Below, piece after piece: positions 8,067 through 18,485 of a DNA stretch of 64,000 bases (positions within the stretch are counted from its first letter, which is position 1; every line of letters starts with the position of its first letter). Source of the DNA: Aeromicrobium massiliense JC14 (GTDB lineage: Bacteria; Actinomycetota; Actinomycetes; Propionibacteriales; Nocardioidaceae); contig NZ_HE978637.1 of assembly GCF_000312105.1 (NCBI RefSeq), forward strand, positions 950,534 to 1,014,533. The letters are read 5' to 3'. A program made the position numbers and the translations under genes. The notes beneath the pieces were generated by a model. The model had not been told where the DNA came from and searched no databases. It saw only the letters and a list, made by a program, of their open reading frames with translations.

Positions 8067-8854
8067 GCGGCGTCCTTCCACTGGCCCCGCTCGAGCAGGA
8101 CGTCCTTGAGCAGGTCGGGGCGGTCGGTCACGATCCCGTCGACCCCGAGGTCGAGCAGCGCGTGCATCTCGTCCGGGTCGTCGATCGTCCAGACGTGGAC
8201 GACGCAGCCGGCGGCGTGCGCCCGCTCCACGAACCGACGGCCGACGAGGGTGAGCGGGCCGCGCGTGCGCGGCACCTGCAGGCAGCGCGCGCCGCGGCGG
8301 ACGCCCCGCTCGCGCCAGCCGCGGGTCGGCGCGAGCACGAACGCGGCCACCTCGCGGCTGGCGAACGACGTGAGCGCCTGCGGCCGGGCCGTCCGGACCC
8401 GCTGGATGCGCTCGACCGAGAACGACCCCAGGCACACGCGGTCGTACGCGTGCAGCCGGTCCAGCAGCGCCAGCGCGGGGTCGACGACGTCGTCGGACTT
8501 CAGGTCGATGTTGAACCGTGCCTGCGGGAACGCCGCGAGCGCGTCCTCGAGCCGGACGAAGGGCTCGTGGTCGCCGACGCGCAGCTCCCGCAGCTCGGCC
8601 TCCAGCATGGACGCGATGGGGCGCTCGGCGCCGGCCAGGCGCAGCAGGTCGGCGTCGTGGCACAGGTACACGACGCCGTCCTGGGTGGCTCGGACGTCGG
8701 TCTCCAGGTACCGGTAGCCGAGGTCGACGGCGCGCTGCAGCGCGGCGAGGGTGTTCTCCAGCCCCTCGTTGCCGGCCATCGAGGCGCCGCCGCGGTGCGC
8801 GAAGGCGATCGGTCCGTCGACGTCGAGGTAGGGGTGGACGCGGGGGAGTGTCAC
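8063..8854 (-). CDS. Glycerophosphodiester phosphodiesterase
   Basis: 263-residue TIM-barrel enzyme that hydrolyses glycerophosphodiesters to glycerol 3-phosphate and an alcohol. Catalytic and metal residues are visible in AFAHRGGAS (His-Arg), RYLETDVRATQDG (Glu, Asp) and YLCHDADL (second His). No signal peptide, so it is probably cytoplasmic. GTG at 8854 is chosen because TAGCGT (8862-8867) lies 7 bases upstream, giving a leaderless start; a GTG at 8863 would overlap that box. It is the first gene of a two-gene operon with the MFS transporter. Confidence 0.9.
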   Translation of the reverse strand: MTLPRVHPYLDVDGPIAFAHRGGASMAGNEGLENTLAALQRAVDLGYRYLETDVRATQDGVVYLCHDADLLRLAGAERPIASMLEAELRELRVGDHEPFVRLEDALAAFPQARFNIDLKSDDVVDPALALLDRLHAYDRVCLGSFSVERIQRVRTARPQALTSFASREVAAFVLAPTRGWRERGVRRGARCLQVPRTRGPLTLVGRRFVERAHAAGCVVHVWTIDDPDEMHALLDLGVDGIVTDRPDLLKDVLLERGQWKDAA

Positions 8855-8861
8855 GCAGGTC

Positions 8862-8908
8862 ACGCTAGGGCACGGTCCGGGCCGCGTGCCCCGCGCCACG
8901 CCTAGGCT
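8862..8908. promoter_or_regulatory. Compact divergent promoter pair
   Basis: Minus-strand TAGCGT (8862-8867) and plus-strand TAGGCT (8903-8908) each end 7 bases before a start codon (8854 minus, 8916 plus). The -35 regions for both directions fall in the same stretch, about 8880-8890, so the two promoters probably compete. Confidence 0.5.
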
Positions 8909-8915
8909 CGGGCCC

Positions 8916-9536
8916 ATGGCGCTCATCCACGACGCGACGCTGACCCCGGGCAAGCTCGACCTGCTGGCGGCCTGGCTGCCCGGCCGTCCCTGGTGGCGGG
9001 GTGACGCCACCGCTCTGCACAAGGTCGCGACCTTCCGGTTCGACGACCCCGACGGCGAGGTGGGCATGGAGACGTTCCTCCTCCGCGGCGGCGACGGACC
9101 GCTCGTCCAGGTGCCGCTGACCTACCGCGGCGCGCCGCTCGAGGGCGCCGAGGAGTGGCTGGTCGGCACGATGCAGCACTCGGTGCTGGGCGAGCGGTGG
9201 GTCTACGACGCGTGCGCCGACCCGGTCCACCTGCAGGTGCTGGTCTCGACGATCGTCACGGCGGGCCGCGAGGCCGACCAGGAGCTCGCGACGCCGGACG
9301 GCACGCGTCCGCTCACCGACTCAGCGACCGTCCGCGGCGACGGCGCCCCGGACCTGACGGTGCCGCCCACCACCCGGACCGAGCCGCGGGACTCCGACGA
9401 CGCCACGACCGTGGCCCTCGGCGACCTCGTGCTCCGGGTGCAGCGCCGCCCCGCGACGTCCGAGGACGTCGCCGGGGCGGGGCTGTGGCTGCGCCGCGAC
9501 GAGGGCGACGAGCTGCTGCTCGCCAGCCTCGCCTAG
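8916..9536 (+). CDS. Maltokinase N-terminal cap-like protein
   Basis: 206-residue cytoplasmic protein resembling the N-terminal cap domain of actinobacterial maltokinase (Pep2/Mak), without the kinase domain. Recognisable features are LAAWLPGRPWW at the start, FLLRGGDGPLVQVPLTYRGAPLEGAEEWL in parts, and the HSVLGERWVYDACADPV segment. Such stand-alone cap proteins are common in actinobacteria, but their role is not defined. ATG at 8916 follows TAGGCT by 7 bases. It ends 4 bases from the convergent XRE-MurA stop, with no terminator visible between. Confidence 0.65.
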   Translation: MALIHDATLTPGKLDLLAAWLPGRPWWRGDATALHKVATFRFDDPDGEVGMETFLLRGGDGPLVQVPLTYRGAPLEGAEEWLVGTMQHSVLGERWVYDACADPVHLQVLVSTIVTAGREADQELATPDGTRPLTDSATVRGDGAPDLTVPPTTRTEPRDSDDATTVALGDLVLRVQRRPATSEDVAGAGLWLRRDEGDELLLASLA

Positions 9537-9540
9537 CGGC

Positions 9541-11082
9541 TCAGATGTCGCGGAAGGTCTCGATGCTGGCGCCGAGCGCGTTGAGCCGCTCCGCCAGGTC
9601 CTCGTAGCCGCGGTTGATCACGTACACGCTGCGCAGCACCGAGGTGCCCTTGGCCGCGAGCATCGCGATGAGGATGACGACCGCCGGACGCAGCGCGGGT
9701 GGGCAGACCAGCTCGGCGCCGCTCCAGTGGGTCGGGCCCTCGATGAGGACGCGGTGCGGGTCGAGCAGCTTCACCTGGGCGCCGAGCTTGTTGAGCTCGG
9801 TCAGGTAGATGGCGCGGTTCTCGTAGACCCAGTCGTGCAGCAGGGTCTGGCCCTCCGCCGTCGCGGCGATGACCGCGAAGAACGGCAGGTTGTCGATGTT
9901 CAGGCCCGGGAACGGCATCGGGTGAATCTTGTCGATCGGCGCCTTGAGCGTCGACGGGTAGGTCGTGATGTCGACCAGGCGCGTGCGCTCGTTCTCGGCG
10001 GCGTACTCGGGGGAGCGGTCGTACTGGAAGCCCATCTCCTCGAGCAGCGCGAGCTCGATCTCCATGAACTCGATCGGCACGCGGCGCACGGTGATGCTCG
10101 ACTTGGTGACGATCGCAGCCGCGATGAGGCTCATGGCCTCGATCGGGTCCTCGCTCGGCGCGTAGTCGACGTCGACGTTGATCCGCGGCTTGCCCGTGAC
10201 GCGCAGCGTCGTGGTGCCGATGCCCTCGATCTGGACGCCGAGCTTCGTCAGGAAGAAGCACAGGTCCTGGACCATGTAGTTGGGGCTCGCGTTGCGGATG
10301 ACGGTGGTGCCGTCGTAGCGGGCCGCGGCCAGCAGCGCGTTCTCGGTGACCGTGTCGCCGCGCTCGGTGAGCACGATCGGACGCTCGGGACCGACGCCCT
10401 GCGCGGTCGAGGCGTGGTAGCTGCCCTCGGTGGCGACGACCTTGAGGCCGAACGGGCGCAGCGCGGTCATGTGCGGCTCGACGGTGCGGGTGCCGAGGTC
10501 GCAGCCGCCGGCGTAGGGCAGCTCGAAGTCGTCGTAGCGCTGCATCAGCGGGCCGAGGAACATGATGATGCTGCGGGTGCGGCGAGCGGCGTTCTCGTCC
10601 ATGGCGGCGAGGTCGAGCCGCTCGGGCGCGACCAGCTCGAGGTCGTTCTGGTCGTTCATCCAGCGGGTCTTGACGCCGATCGACTCCAGCACCTCGAGCA
10701 GGCGGTTGACCTCCTCGATGCGGGCGACCTTGCGCAGGACCGTGCGGCCCTCGTTCAGCAGCGCGGCGCACAGCAGCGCGACGCCGGCGTTTTTGCTGGA
10801 CTTGACGTCGATGGCGCCCGAGAGGGTCGTGCCGCCGGCCACGCGCAGGTGGCTGGGACCGGAGGTGCCGACGCTGACCAGCTCGGAGTCGAGCGCGGCG
10901 CCGATGCGGGCGAGCATGTCCAGGGTCAGGTTCTGCTGACCCTTCTCGATGCGGTTGATGGCGCTCTGGCTGGTCTTCAGCTCGGCGGCGAGCTGAGCCT
11001 GGGTGAGGCCGCTGTGCTGGCGGGCGTCGCGGATGAGCGAGCCGATCCTCATGAGATAATCGTTGTCCCCGGAGTTATCCAT
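9541..11082 (-). CDS. XRE helix-turn-helix domain fused to UDP-N-acetylglucosamine 1-carboxyvinyltransferase
   Basis: 513-residue fusion. Residues about 10-67 form an XRE HTH (LIRDARQHSGLTQAQLA, TSQSAINRIEKG). Residues 75-513 are a full-length MurA (EPT/RTPC fold). Key MurA residues are retained: Lys-Asn in SSKNAGV, the catalytic-loop Cys and Arg in YAGGCDLGTRTVEPH, and the Asp in FPGLNIDNLP. It could therefore transfer enolpyruvate from PEP to UDP-GlcNAc, the first committed step of peptidoglycan synthesis. ATG at 11082 is preferred over two GTG codons just upstream because it sits 7 bases after a TACGGT -10 box. The promoter carries a palindrome the HTH may bind. MurA-like proteins with an XRE domain occur in other actinobacteria as a second MurA. 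A primary murA is expected elsewhere. Confidence 0.88.
   Translation of the reverse strand: MDNSGDNDYLMRIGSLIRDARQHSGLTQAQLAAELKTSQSAINRIEKGQQNLTLDMLARIGAALDSELVSVGTSGPSHLRVAGGTTLSGAIDVKSSKNAGVALLCAALLNEGRTVLRKVARIEEVNRLLEVLESIGVKTRWMNDQNDLELVAPERLDLAAMDENAARRTRSIIMFLGPLMQRYDDFELPYAGGCDLGTRTVEPHMTALRPFGLKVVATEGSYHASTAQGVGPERPIVLTERGDTVTENALLAAARYDGTTVIRNASPNYMVQDLCFFLTKLGVQIEGIGTTTLRVTGKPRINVDVDYAPSEDPIEAMSLIAAAIVTKSSITVRRVPIEFMEIELALLEEMGFQYDRSPEYAAENERTRLVDITTYPSTLKAPIDKIHPMPFPGLNIDNLPFFAVIAATAEGQTLLHDWVYENRAIYLTELNKLGAQVKLLDPHRVLIEGPTHWSGAELVCPPALRPAVVILIAMLAAKGTSVLRSVYVINRGYEDLAERLNALGASIETFRDI
11049..11059. repeat. Second copy of the XRE-MurA operator half-site, inside the coding start
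   Basis: TCATGAGATAA at 11049-11059 repeats exactly the 11 bases at 11102-11112 in the promoter, 53 bp away (about five helical turns). It lies within the first codons of the fusion gene and is consistent with cooperative binding of a self-repressor. Confidence 0.5.
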
Positions 11083-11089
11083 GGCCACC

Positions 11090-11117
11090 ACCGTATCTCA
11101 GTCATGAGATAAGTCCA
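11090..11117 (-). promoter_or_regulatory. Promoter and palindromic operator of the XRE-MurA gene
   Basis: On the minus strand: TGGACT (-35, 11117-11112), a 16-base spacer, TACGGT (-10, 11095-11090), then 7 bases to the ATG. The palindrome TATCTCA-GTCA-TGAGATA (11094-11111) has 7-base perfect arms. It fills the spacer completely and touches both hexamers. This is the geometry of a repressor operator. Confidence 0.6.
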
Positions 11118-11138
11118 GCCACCGCGCTGTCTGGCGCG

Positions 11139-11780
11139 TCACACCTCGGTGGACTCGTCCGGACCGAGCCGGCGGGCGTCCGCCACCCCGCCCAGGTTAG
11201 CGGTGTGACCCCAGTAGATGTCGTACGCCGCCGGGGCGATCGTCGCGTCGTGCACCGGCAGGAAGACGCGCGGCGACACGCGCTGCAGGAAGTCGATCGT
11301 CTCGGCCACCTTCGTCCACGGCGCGCTCAGCGGCAGCGCGAGCACGTCGACGCCGTCGGGCGCGACCGCGTAGGAGTCGCCCGGGTGGAGCAGCGTCGGC
11401 TCGCCGGGGGAGGACACCAGGACGCCGACGTTGCCGACGCGGGGGAGCTGCGGGGCGATGACCGCGTGCTGCTCGCCGACACCGGTCAGCGTCACGTCCT
11501 TCACGGTCACGGAACGGCCGTCGGCCGTGGGCGACCACGCGTCGCCGAGCGCCTGCTGCGTCTGCGGCTCGGCCAGGAGCACGGCGTCGGGGTTCAGCGC
11601 GAGCAGCCCGGGCAGCCGGTCGTGGTCGACGTGGTCGGGGTGCTGGTGGGTGACGACGACGGCGTCCAGACCAGTCAGGGCGAACGCGGCGTCCGGGCTG
11701 AAGACGCCGGGATCGACGAGCACACGGGCCTCGCCGGTCTCGACCAGCAGACAGGCATGACCGTGACGGGTGAGACGCAT
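11139..11780 (-). CDS. MBL-fold metal-dependent hydrolase (UlaG-like)
   Basis: 213-residue metallo-beta-lactamase-fold protein. The metal-binding motif THQHPDHVD is near residue 44, with DPGVF upstream, LHPGDSY near residue 128 and LPVHDATIAP near the C-terminus. It belongs to the YfiT/UlaG-like L-ascorbate-6-P lactonase-like group, whose members act on diverse esters and phosphodiesters. The real substrate is unknown. A CATGAT -10 box lies 6 bases before the ATG. It lies upstream of the XRE-MurA gene on the same strand but has its own promoter, as does that gene. Confidence 0.82.
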   Translation of the reverse strand: MRLTRHGHACLLVETGEARVLVDPGVFSPDAAFALTGLDAVVVTHQHPDHVDHDRLPGLLALNPDAVLLAEPQTQQALGDAWSPTADGRSVTVKDVTLTGVGEQHAVIAPQLPRVGNVGVLVSSPGEPTLLHPGDSYAVAPDGVDVLALPLSAPWTKVAETIDFLQRVSPRVFLPVHDATIAPAAYDIYWGHTANLGGVADARRLGPDESTEV

Positions 11781-11825
11781 GCGGCCATCATGCCCCGGCC
11801 GTCCACGCCCGGCACCCGCACGCGC

Positions 11826-11855
11826 GTCCGGCCCCGGGCGGACCCGGGGCCGGAC
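11826..11855 (-). terminator. Terminator of the M28 peptidase gene
   Basis: Perfect 13-base arms GTCCGGCCCCGGG / CCCGGGGCCGGAC with a 4-base loop. It starts 18 bases after the M28 stop on the minus strand and lies upstream of the MBL hydrolase promoter. Confidence 0.8.
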
Positions 11856-11873
11856 GATCGGTGGTGCGTGCGG

Positions 11874-13463
11874 TCAGCGCCGCGGGCCGTGCTCGGCCGA
11901 GCGCCACGTGCGGTCGTGGTGCTTCTTCGTGCCGTGGTGACCGCGCGGGCGGTCGTCGCGGCTGAAGCCGTCACGCGACGTCAGCAGCGTGCCGGTGGCG
12001 AAGGCCGCGGCGTCCCCGAGCTCGGACAGCGCCCGGTTGCTCAGGTTCGACAGGTCGTCGCACGCGGCGTGGTAGCAGGAGTCGTACGCCTCGCCGGCCG
12101 TGCCGCCGTAGACCGCCGCCTGCTCGGGCGTCTTCACGCCCTCGGCACCGCTGAACAGGCCGCCCGCCGGGATGCCGGCCGCGATGAACGGGCCGTAGTC
12201 GGACCGCCCGTCGAAGTCGGTCGGCTCGGACGCCAGGCCACGCCGGTCGAAGTAGTCGGTGAAGACCTCCTCGATCTGCGCCGAGCCCTCCGGTCCGGCC
12301 TCGCCGCCCTCCGACCCGTCGCCGTCGTAGACGAAGCGGACGTAGTTGGGCGAGCCCAGCATGTCGAAGTTGAGGTTGGCGTGGATGGACGCCAGCTCGT
12401 CCGGGCTCAGCGACGCCACGTAGTGCTCCGAGCCGAGCAGGCCGGCCTCCTCAGCGCCCCAGAAGGCGAACCGCACCGGGCGGCGCAGGTCGCGGAAGCC
12501 CTGGTCGGACAGCTCCTCGGCGATCTCGAGCACCGTGCCCGAGCCGGAGCCGTTGTCGTTGATGCCCGGGCCCTCGGTGACGCTGTCCAGGTGGGCGCCC
12601 ACGACGACGACCTCGTCCTCGGCGAGACGCGGCTTCTTGCCCTTGCCCTGGGACTTGCCGTGACCCTGGTGACGGGCCGGCAGGTCCGCGATGATGTTCT
12701 CGGTCTCGCGCTCGAGGTCGGTCTCGGTCTGCGTCGTCACGCGCACCTGGGCGCCGGCGGTCTGCGCCAGGGCCGAGCCGTCGGCGAACGACAGCCCGAC
12801 GACGGGCACCGTCACCGGGGCGCCGAGCGTGCCGGTCGTCAGGTCGGTGCGTCCGGGCTGGCCCTCGTTGAAGATGATCACCGCGTCGTAGCCCGCGGCC
12901 ACGGCGTTCGCGACCTTGACCGCGAAGTCGCACGACCCGCGCTGCACGAGCGCGACCGTCGGGGCGGCGGGGGCCGGCGTGAAGTCGGCGGCCTCGCAGC
13001 CGGACGTGCTGCTGGGCTCCGGGGTCGGCGGGAGCGTCAGGTCGACCGGCACGACGGCGCCGGCGACGTCGCCGCTGCCGGAGTAGGTGAACGACCCGGT
13101 CTCGTAGTCGACCGATCCGGGGGCCGTCTGCGCGAGCGTCGGCGGCGCGACGTCGCGCCAGAACGGGAAGGTGAAGGTCTGACGGGTGACCTCGTAGCCG
13201 GCCCGCTCGAGCCGGTTGGCCACGTAGTCGGCGGAGGCGTCGTACCCCGGCAGGCCGGACGCGCGGTTGCCCTCGTTGCGGTCGGCGATGCGCTGGAAGG
13301 CGCGAGCGTGCTTGAGCACCCCGTCGACGGTGACCGCGCGGGCGAGCCTGGTGCCCAGCTCGCGGTCCTGATGGCCCTTGCCGCCGTGGGCGAGGGCGGG
13401 TGTGCCGGCCGACAACGCGGCCATGACTGCCACGGTCGTGGCTACGGCGATGGATCGTCGCAT
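11874..13463 (-). CDS. Secreted M28 family zinc aminopeptidase with PA domain
   Basis: 529-residue exported protein. A signal peptide (MRRSIAVATTVAVMAALSAG) ends at ALA-HGGKGH. A protease-associated domain occupies about residues 130-240 (VQRGSCDFAVKVANAVAAGYDAVIIFNEG). The M28 catalytic domain follows with zinc ligands in GAHLDSVTEGPGINDNGSG, FWGAEEAGLLGSEHYV and NFDMLGSPNYVRF. Expected function is release of N-terminal amino acids from peptides outside the cell. Two oddities: a Lys/Gly/His-rich insert (HQGHGKSQGKGKKP) just before the first zinc motif, and a His/Arg/Lys-rich C-terminal tail. An SD-like GGGGGG precedes the ATG. Confidence 0.92.
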   Translation of the reverse strand: MRRSIAVATTVAVMAALSAGTPALAHGGKGHQDRELGTRLARAVTVDGVLKHARAFQRIADRNEGNRASGLPGYDASADYVANRLERAGYEVTRQTFTFPFWRDVAPPTLAQTAPGSVDYETGSFTYSGSGDVAGAVVPVDLTLPPTPEPSSTSGCEAADFTPAPAAPTVALVQRGSCDFAVKVANAVAAGYDAVIIFNEGQPGRTDLTTGTLGAPVTVPVVGLSFADGSALAQTAGAQVRVTTQTETDLERETENIIADLPARHQGHGKSQGKGKKPRLAEDEVVVVGAHLDSVTEGPGINDNGSGSGTVLEIAEELSDQGFRDLRRPVRFAFWGAEEAGLLGSEHYVASLSPDELASIHANLNFDMLGSPNYVRFVYDGDGSEGGEAGPEGSAQIEEVFTDYFDRRGLASEPTDFDGRSDYGPFIAAGIPAGGLFSGAEGVKTPEQAAVYGGTAGEAYDSCYHAACDDLSNLSNRALSELGDAAAFATGTLLTSRDGFSRDDRPRGHHGTKKHHDRTWRSAEHGPRR

Positions 13464-13683
13464 GTGGATCCCCCCTGGATCTCGACTGTCCTGGCAACGT
13501 AAGCCCGGTCACACCGGGGAGTCACGGAACGGATGCAGCGCGCAACGAGAGCCCGCCGAACCCGCAACGGTCCGCAAACGCCGAGCGGGTCTGTCGGCGG
13601 GGCGACGGACCGGGCGCGAGGGGCCGTCCGGACCGCAGCGGCTAGCCTGCTGGTCGCACCCGACGACGTCCTGGAGGAAGCCC

Positions 13684-14466
13684 GTGACCACGCCCGACGG
13701 ACCCCGCGCCGAGCACCTGGAGCGTCCGCACTCGGTGCACGGGCTGCGGCTGCTGCGACGCGAGCAGGTGACGCCGCGGATGGTCCGGCTCGTGCTGGGC
13801 GGCGACGAGGTGGCGGCGCTGGAGCCGCGCACGCCGGACGAGCACGTCAAGATCATCTTCCCCGACGCGGACGGCGGCGTGCGGCTGCCGACGGTGGGGG
13901 AGAAGGGGCTGGACTGGCCGCGGCCGTTCCCGGAGACGCGCGAGTACACGATCCGCCGGATCGACCACGCGGCCGGCGAGGTCTGGATCGACTTCGTGGT
14001 GCACGAGGGCGGCCTCGCCTCGGACTGGGCCCAGCGGGTCGAGCCCGGCACCGACGTGTGGATCACCGGGCCGCGGCCGACCTACCTGCTGCCGGACGCG
14101 TTCGGTCACCACGTGCTGCTCGCCGACCACACGGCGCTGCCGGCGGTGGCCCGCTGGCTGGAGGAGCTCGGACCCACGACGTCCGCCCAGGTGGCGGTCG
14201 CGGTGCCCGGCGCGGCCGACGAGCAGCCGCTGGCCGTGGGGGAGCGGGTCGACCTCACCTGGTTCCACGAGGACGACCCGAACTACGACCTCGGCACCCT
14301 GGGCCGGCACCTGGAGTCGCTGGCCCTGCCGGCGGACGTGCCCACGTACCTGTGGGCCGCGGGGGAGGCCAGCGTGCTCAAGCCGGTGCGCGTCTGGGCG
14401 CGGAAGCGCGGGTTCGCGCGGGGGACGTGCGACATCGCCGGCTACTGGCGCCGGCCGCGCGGCTAG
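13684..14466 (+). CDS. Siderophore-interacting protein (flavin ferric-siderophore reductase)
   Basis: 260-residue cytoplasmic flavoprotein of the SIP/ViuB family, which reduces ferric siderophores to release iron. An FAD-binding domain (residues 15-125, including the ETREYTIRRID flavin motif) is followed by the SIP C-terminal domain with WAAGEASVLKPVR and a terminal RGTCDIAGYWRR. The GTG start at 13684 has GGAGGAAG upstream. No IdeR-like iron box was recognised in the short upstream region. It converges on and overlaps the next minus-strand gene by 4 bases (CTAG shared by the two stops). Confidence 0.9.
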   Translation: MTTPDGPRAEHLERPHSVHGLRLLRREQVTPRMVRLVLGGDEVAALEPRTPDEHVKIIFPDADGGVRLPTVGEKGLDWPRPFPETREYTIRRIDHAAGEVWIDFVVHEGGLASDWAQRVEPGTDVWITGPRPTYLLPDAFGHHVLLADHTALPAVARWLEELGPTTSAQVAVAVPGAADEQPLAVGERVDLTWFHEDDPNYDLGTLGRHLESLALPADVPTYLWAAGEASVLKPVRVWARKRGFARGTCDIAGYWRRPRG

Positions 14467-14819
14467 GCCTCGTGGCCGAGCACCGGCACGCCGGCGTCGA
14501 CCAGCGGCAGCAGGCCGAGCCGGTCGAGGTCGGCGTCGGTGAAGCCGTGGCGCGAGCGCAGGATCGCCTCGGCCCGGCCCGCGGCAGTGCTCAGGAGACC
14601 GACGGCGGTCGGCGCCCACGGCGCGGACGGGTGGGCGGCGTACAGCTCGTCGACCTCGCGCCGCGCGGACACGAGGTCCTGCGCGACGTGGACGACGTCG
14701 GGATCGCCGGGCTCGAGCTGCAGCAGGTTGTCGACGAGCATGGAGGACCAGCGGACCGTGTTGCGCGCGCGGCGCTCGTCCACCTCGTCCATGTCGCTCG
14801 TCCGTTCCGCTCGGGACAC
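14463..14819 (-). CDS. Conserved hypothetical protein, 118 residues
   Basis: Small soluble, mostly helical protein with an acidic/basic N-terminus (MDEVDERRARN). No catalytic motif or membrane segment is seen and I do not recognise the family. The ORF starts at a GTG at 14819; an ATG at 14792 would give a 109-residue protein, equally plausible. It is monocistronic, convergent with the siderophore-interacting gene and divergent from the UvrA-like gene. The frame shows normal high-GC third-position use, and the length of a start-to-stop frame supports a real gene. Confidence 0.55.
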   Translation of the reverse strand: MSRAERTSDMDEVDERRARNTVRWSSMLVDNLLQLEPGDPDVVHVAQDLVSARREVDELYAAHPSAPWAPTAVGLLSTAAGRAEAILRSRHGFTDADLDRLGLLPLVDAGVPVLGHEA

Positions 14820-15003
14820 CTGCTGGTCGCGGTGCCGTCATGTCGACCTTACCGGCCCGGTCCGACGTCGACGCCGGCTCCGCGTTCCTGAGACGATCGG
14901 ACGTCCGGGAGCGGACCTGAGCCGTGGGACCGTCCCGTTCACGCCCGAGGTGTCACCCGGGCCTGGCAGGATGCGTGCGACGTCCGCTCCCGAGAGGCAG
15001 CCC

Positions 15004-17382
<2,379 letters not shown>

Positions 17383-17444
17383 GACCGTCACACGTCCGTC
17401 AGGAGCGGCACAGCACCGCGATCGCCTCACTTGTCCAGTTGTCC

Positions 17445-17459
17445 GATAATGCACATTAT
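17445..17459 (+). promoter_or_regulatory. -10 box and palindrome before the small Cys protein
   Basis: GATAAT (17445-17450) ends 7 bases before ATG 17458. It overlaps the inverted repeat ATAATG-CA-CATTAT (17446-17459). The AT-rich palindrome stands out in this GC-rich sequence. It may be a promoter plus operator, but no -35 box is convincing. Confidence 0.4.
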
Positions 17460-17832
17460 GTCAACTCGCGTACCTATTCAGGACGACGTGCGCTCCTCCG
17501 CGACTGGACGGGTCCCTCGTGGGTACGCCGTCGGCATGGCGCGACGGATCAGTGCAGCGACGGCGGCGACCGGCTCGTGGACCGACCCGGACGGCTTCCG
17601 CAGCCCGGCCGGCGAGGTGCACGCCTGGCTGTCCGGGACGAACCAGACGCTGTGCGGCGTCCCGCTGGCCCGGGCCCAGCTGACGCGGCTCGCCGGCGTC
17701 CCGTTCGAGGAGGCGCAACCGGCCACCGGCAACGCGGCGGATCGCGTGACATCGGTGTGCCCGCGGTGCCTGTCCGCCACCGGGCACCGTCGCGGTGAGC
17801 GCCGCTGGCAGCGCGTGAACCCCCGGCCATGA
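17458..17832 (+). CDS. Hypothetical protein with putative zinc-binding cysteines
   Basis: 124-residue protein with no signal peptide or membrane span. The conserved-looking core is HAWLSGTNQTLCGVPLARA followed by TSVCPRCLSATGH, giving Cys plus CPRC, which could bind a zinc ion. The C-terminus is basic. I have a weak recollection of similar actinobacterial proteins of unknown function but cannot name a family. The start could be ATG 17458 (leaderless) or ATG 17536 (MARRIS), which would leave the core intact. Confidence 0.6.
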   Translation: MSTRVPIQDDVRSSATGRVPRGYAVGMARRISAATAATGSWTDPDGFRSPAGEVHAWLSGTNQTLCGVPLARAQLTRLAGVPFEEAQPATGNAADRVTSVCPRCLSATGHRRGERRWQRVNPRP

Positions 17833-17842
17833 TCCCCGGCAC

Positions 17843-17878
17843 TTGCTCATAGTGCATCAGAGTGCACTATGATGCACT
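17843..17878 (+). promoter_or_regulatory. Promoter and 28-bp palindromic operator of the XRE-cupin gene
   Basis: TTGCTC (17843-17848), 19 bases, TATGAT (17868-17873), then 6 bases to ATG 17880. Inside lies AGTGCATCA (17851-17859), G, the self-complementary AGTGCACT (17861-17868), A, TGATGCACT (17870-17878). The whole 28 bases are symmetrical except for one position pair. The operator covers the -10 box. Confidence 0.65.
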
Positions 17879-17879
17879 C

Positions 17880-18485
17880 ATGGACTCCTCCGCCACCGAG
17901 CTCGCCCGTCTGATCGGCGACCGCGTCCGCGATGCCCGCGCTGCGCAGGGCTGGACGCTGGACCGGCTCGCCGAGATGACCGGCCTGAGCCGACGCGCCC
18001 TGGTCAACGTCGAGCAGGGCGCCACGAACCCGAGCGTCGCCACGCTGCTCGCGCTCAGCGACGCGCTCGGCATCGGACTCCCCTCGCTCGTCGAGCCGCC
18101 GCACCGCACCGGCCCGCAGGTGACACGCGCCGGTGAGGGCGCGACCCTGTGGACCGGTGAGCACGGCGGCCGCGGCGTCCTGGTGGCCGGCACCGAGCCA
18201 CCGGACGTCCTGGAGCTGTGGGACTGGACGCTGGGACCCGGTGACGAGCACACGAGCGAGCCGCACACGCGCGGCACCACCGAGCTGGTGCACGTCCTGG
18301 AGGGCGAGGTCGAGATCCGCGTCGGCGACGAGCGGACGGTCCTGGCCACCGGGGACGCCATGAGCTTCCGCAGCGACGTGGAGCACGCCTACGCCCACCG
18401 CGGCGACGGACCGGCCCGGTTCGCGCTGACCGTCATGGAGCCCGGCGTCGGCTCCCGTCCGGGAAGCAGGGACCCCCGTGGCTGA
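17880..18485 (+). CDS. XRE-family regulator with C-terminal cupin domain
   Basis: 201-residue transcription factor. The HTH lies at about residues 10-65 (RVRDARAAQGWTLDRLAEMTGLSRRALVNVEQG in parts). The cupin sensor domain is at about 105-190, with PGDEHTSEPHTRGTTELVHVLEGEVEIRVGD in parts, supplying His/Glu metal-type positions. Such proteins repress a neighbouring gene until a small ligand binds the cupin. The stop overlaps the start of the EamA transporter by 8 bases, so the pair is coupled. It probably controls its own operon through the palindrome over its promoter. ATG 17880 gives a leaderless mRNA. Confidence 0.92.
   Translation: MDSSATELARLIGDRVRDARAAQGWTLDRLAEMTGLSRRALVNVEQGATNPSVATLLALSDALGIGLPSLVEPPHRTGPQVTRAGEGATLWTGEHGGRGVLVAGTEPPDVLELWDWTLGPGDEHTSEPHTRGTTELVHVLEGEVEIRVGDERTVLATGDAMSFRSDVEHAYAHRGDGPARFALTVMEPGVGSRPGSRDPRG

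Noticed and set aside
11082-11091. Upstream GTG codons (11091, 11088) as the start of the XRE-MurA gene
   Set aside because: They would overlap or abut the -10 box; ATG 11082 fits the leaderless spacing and precedes the HTH directly.
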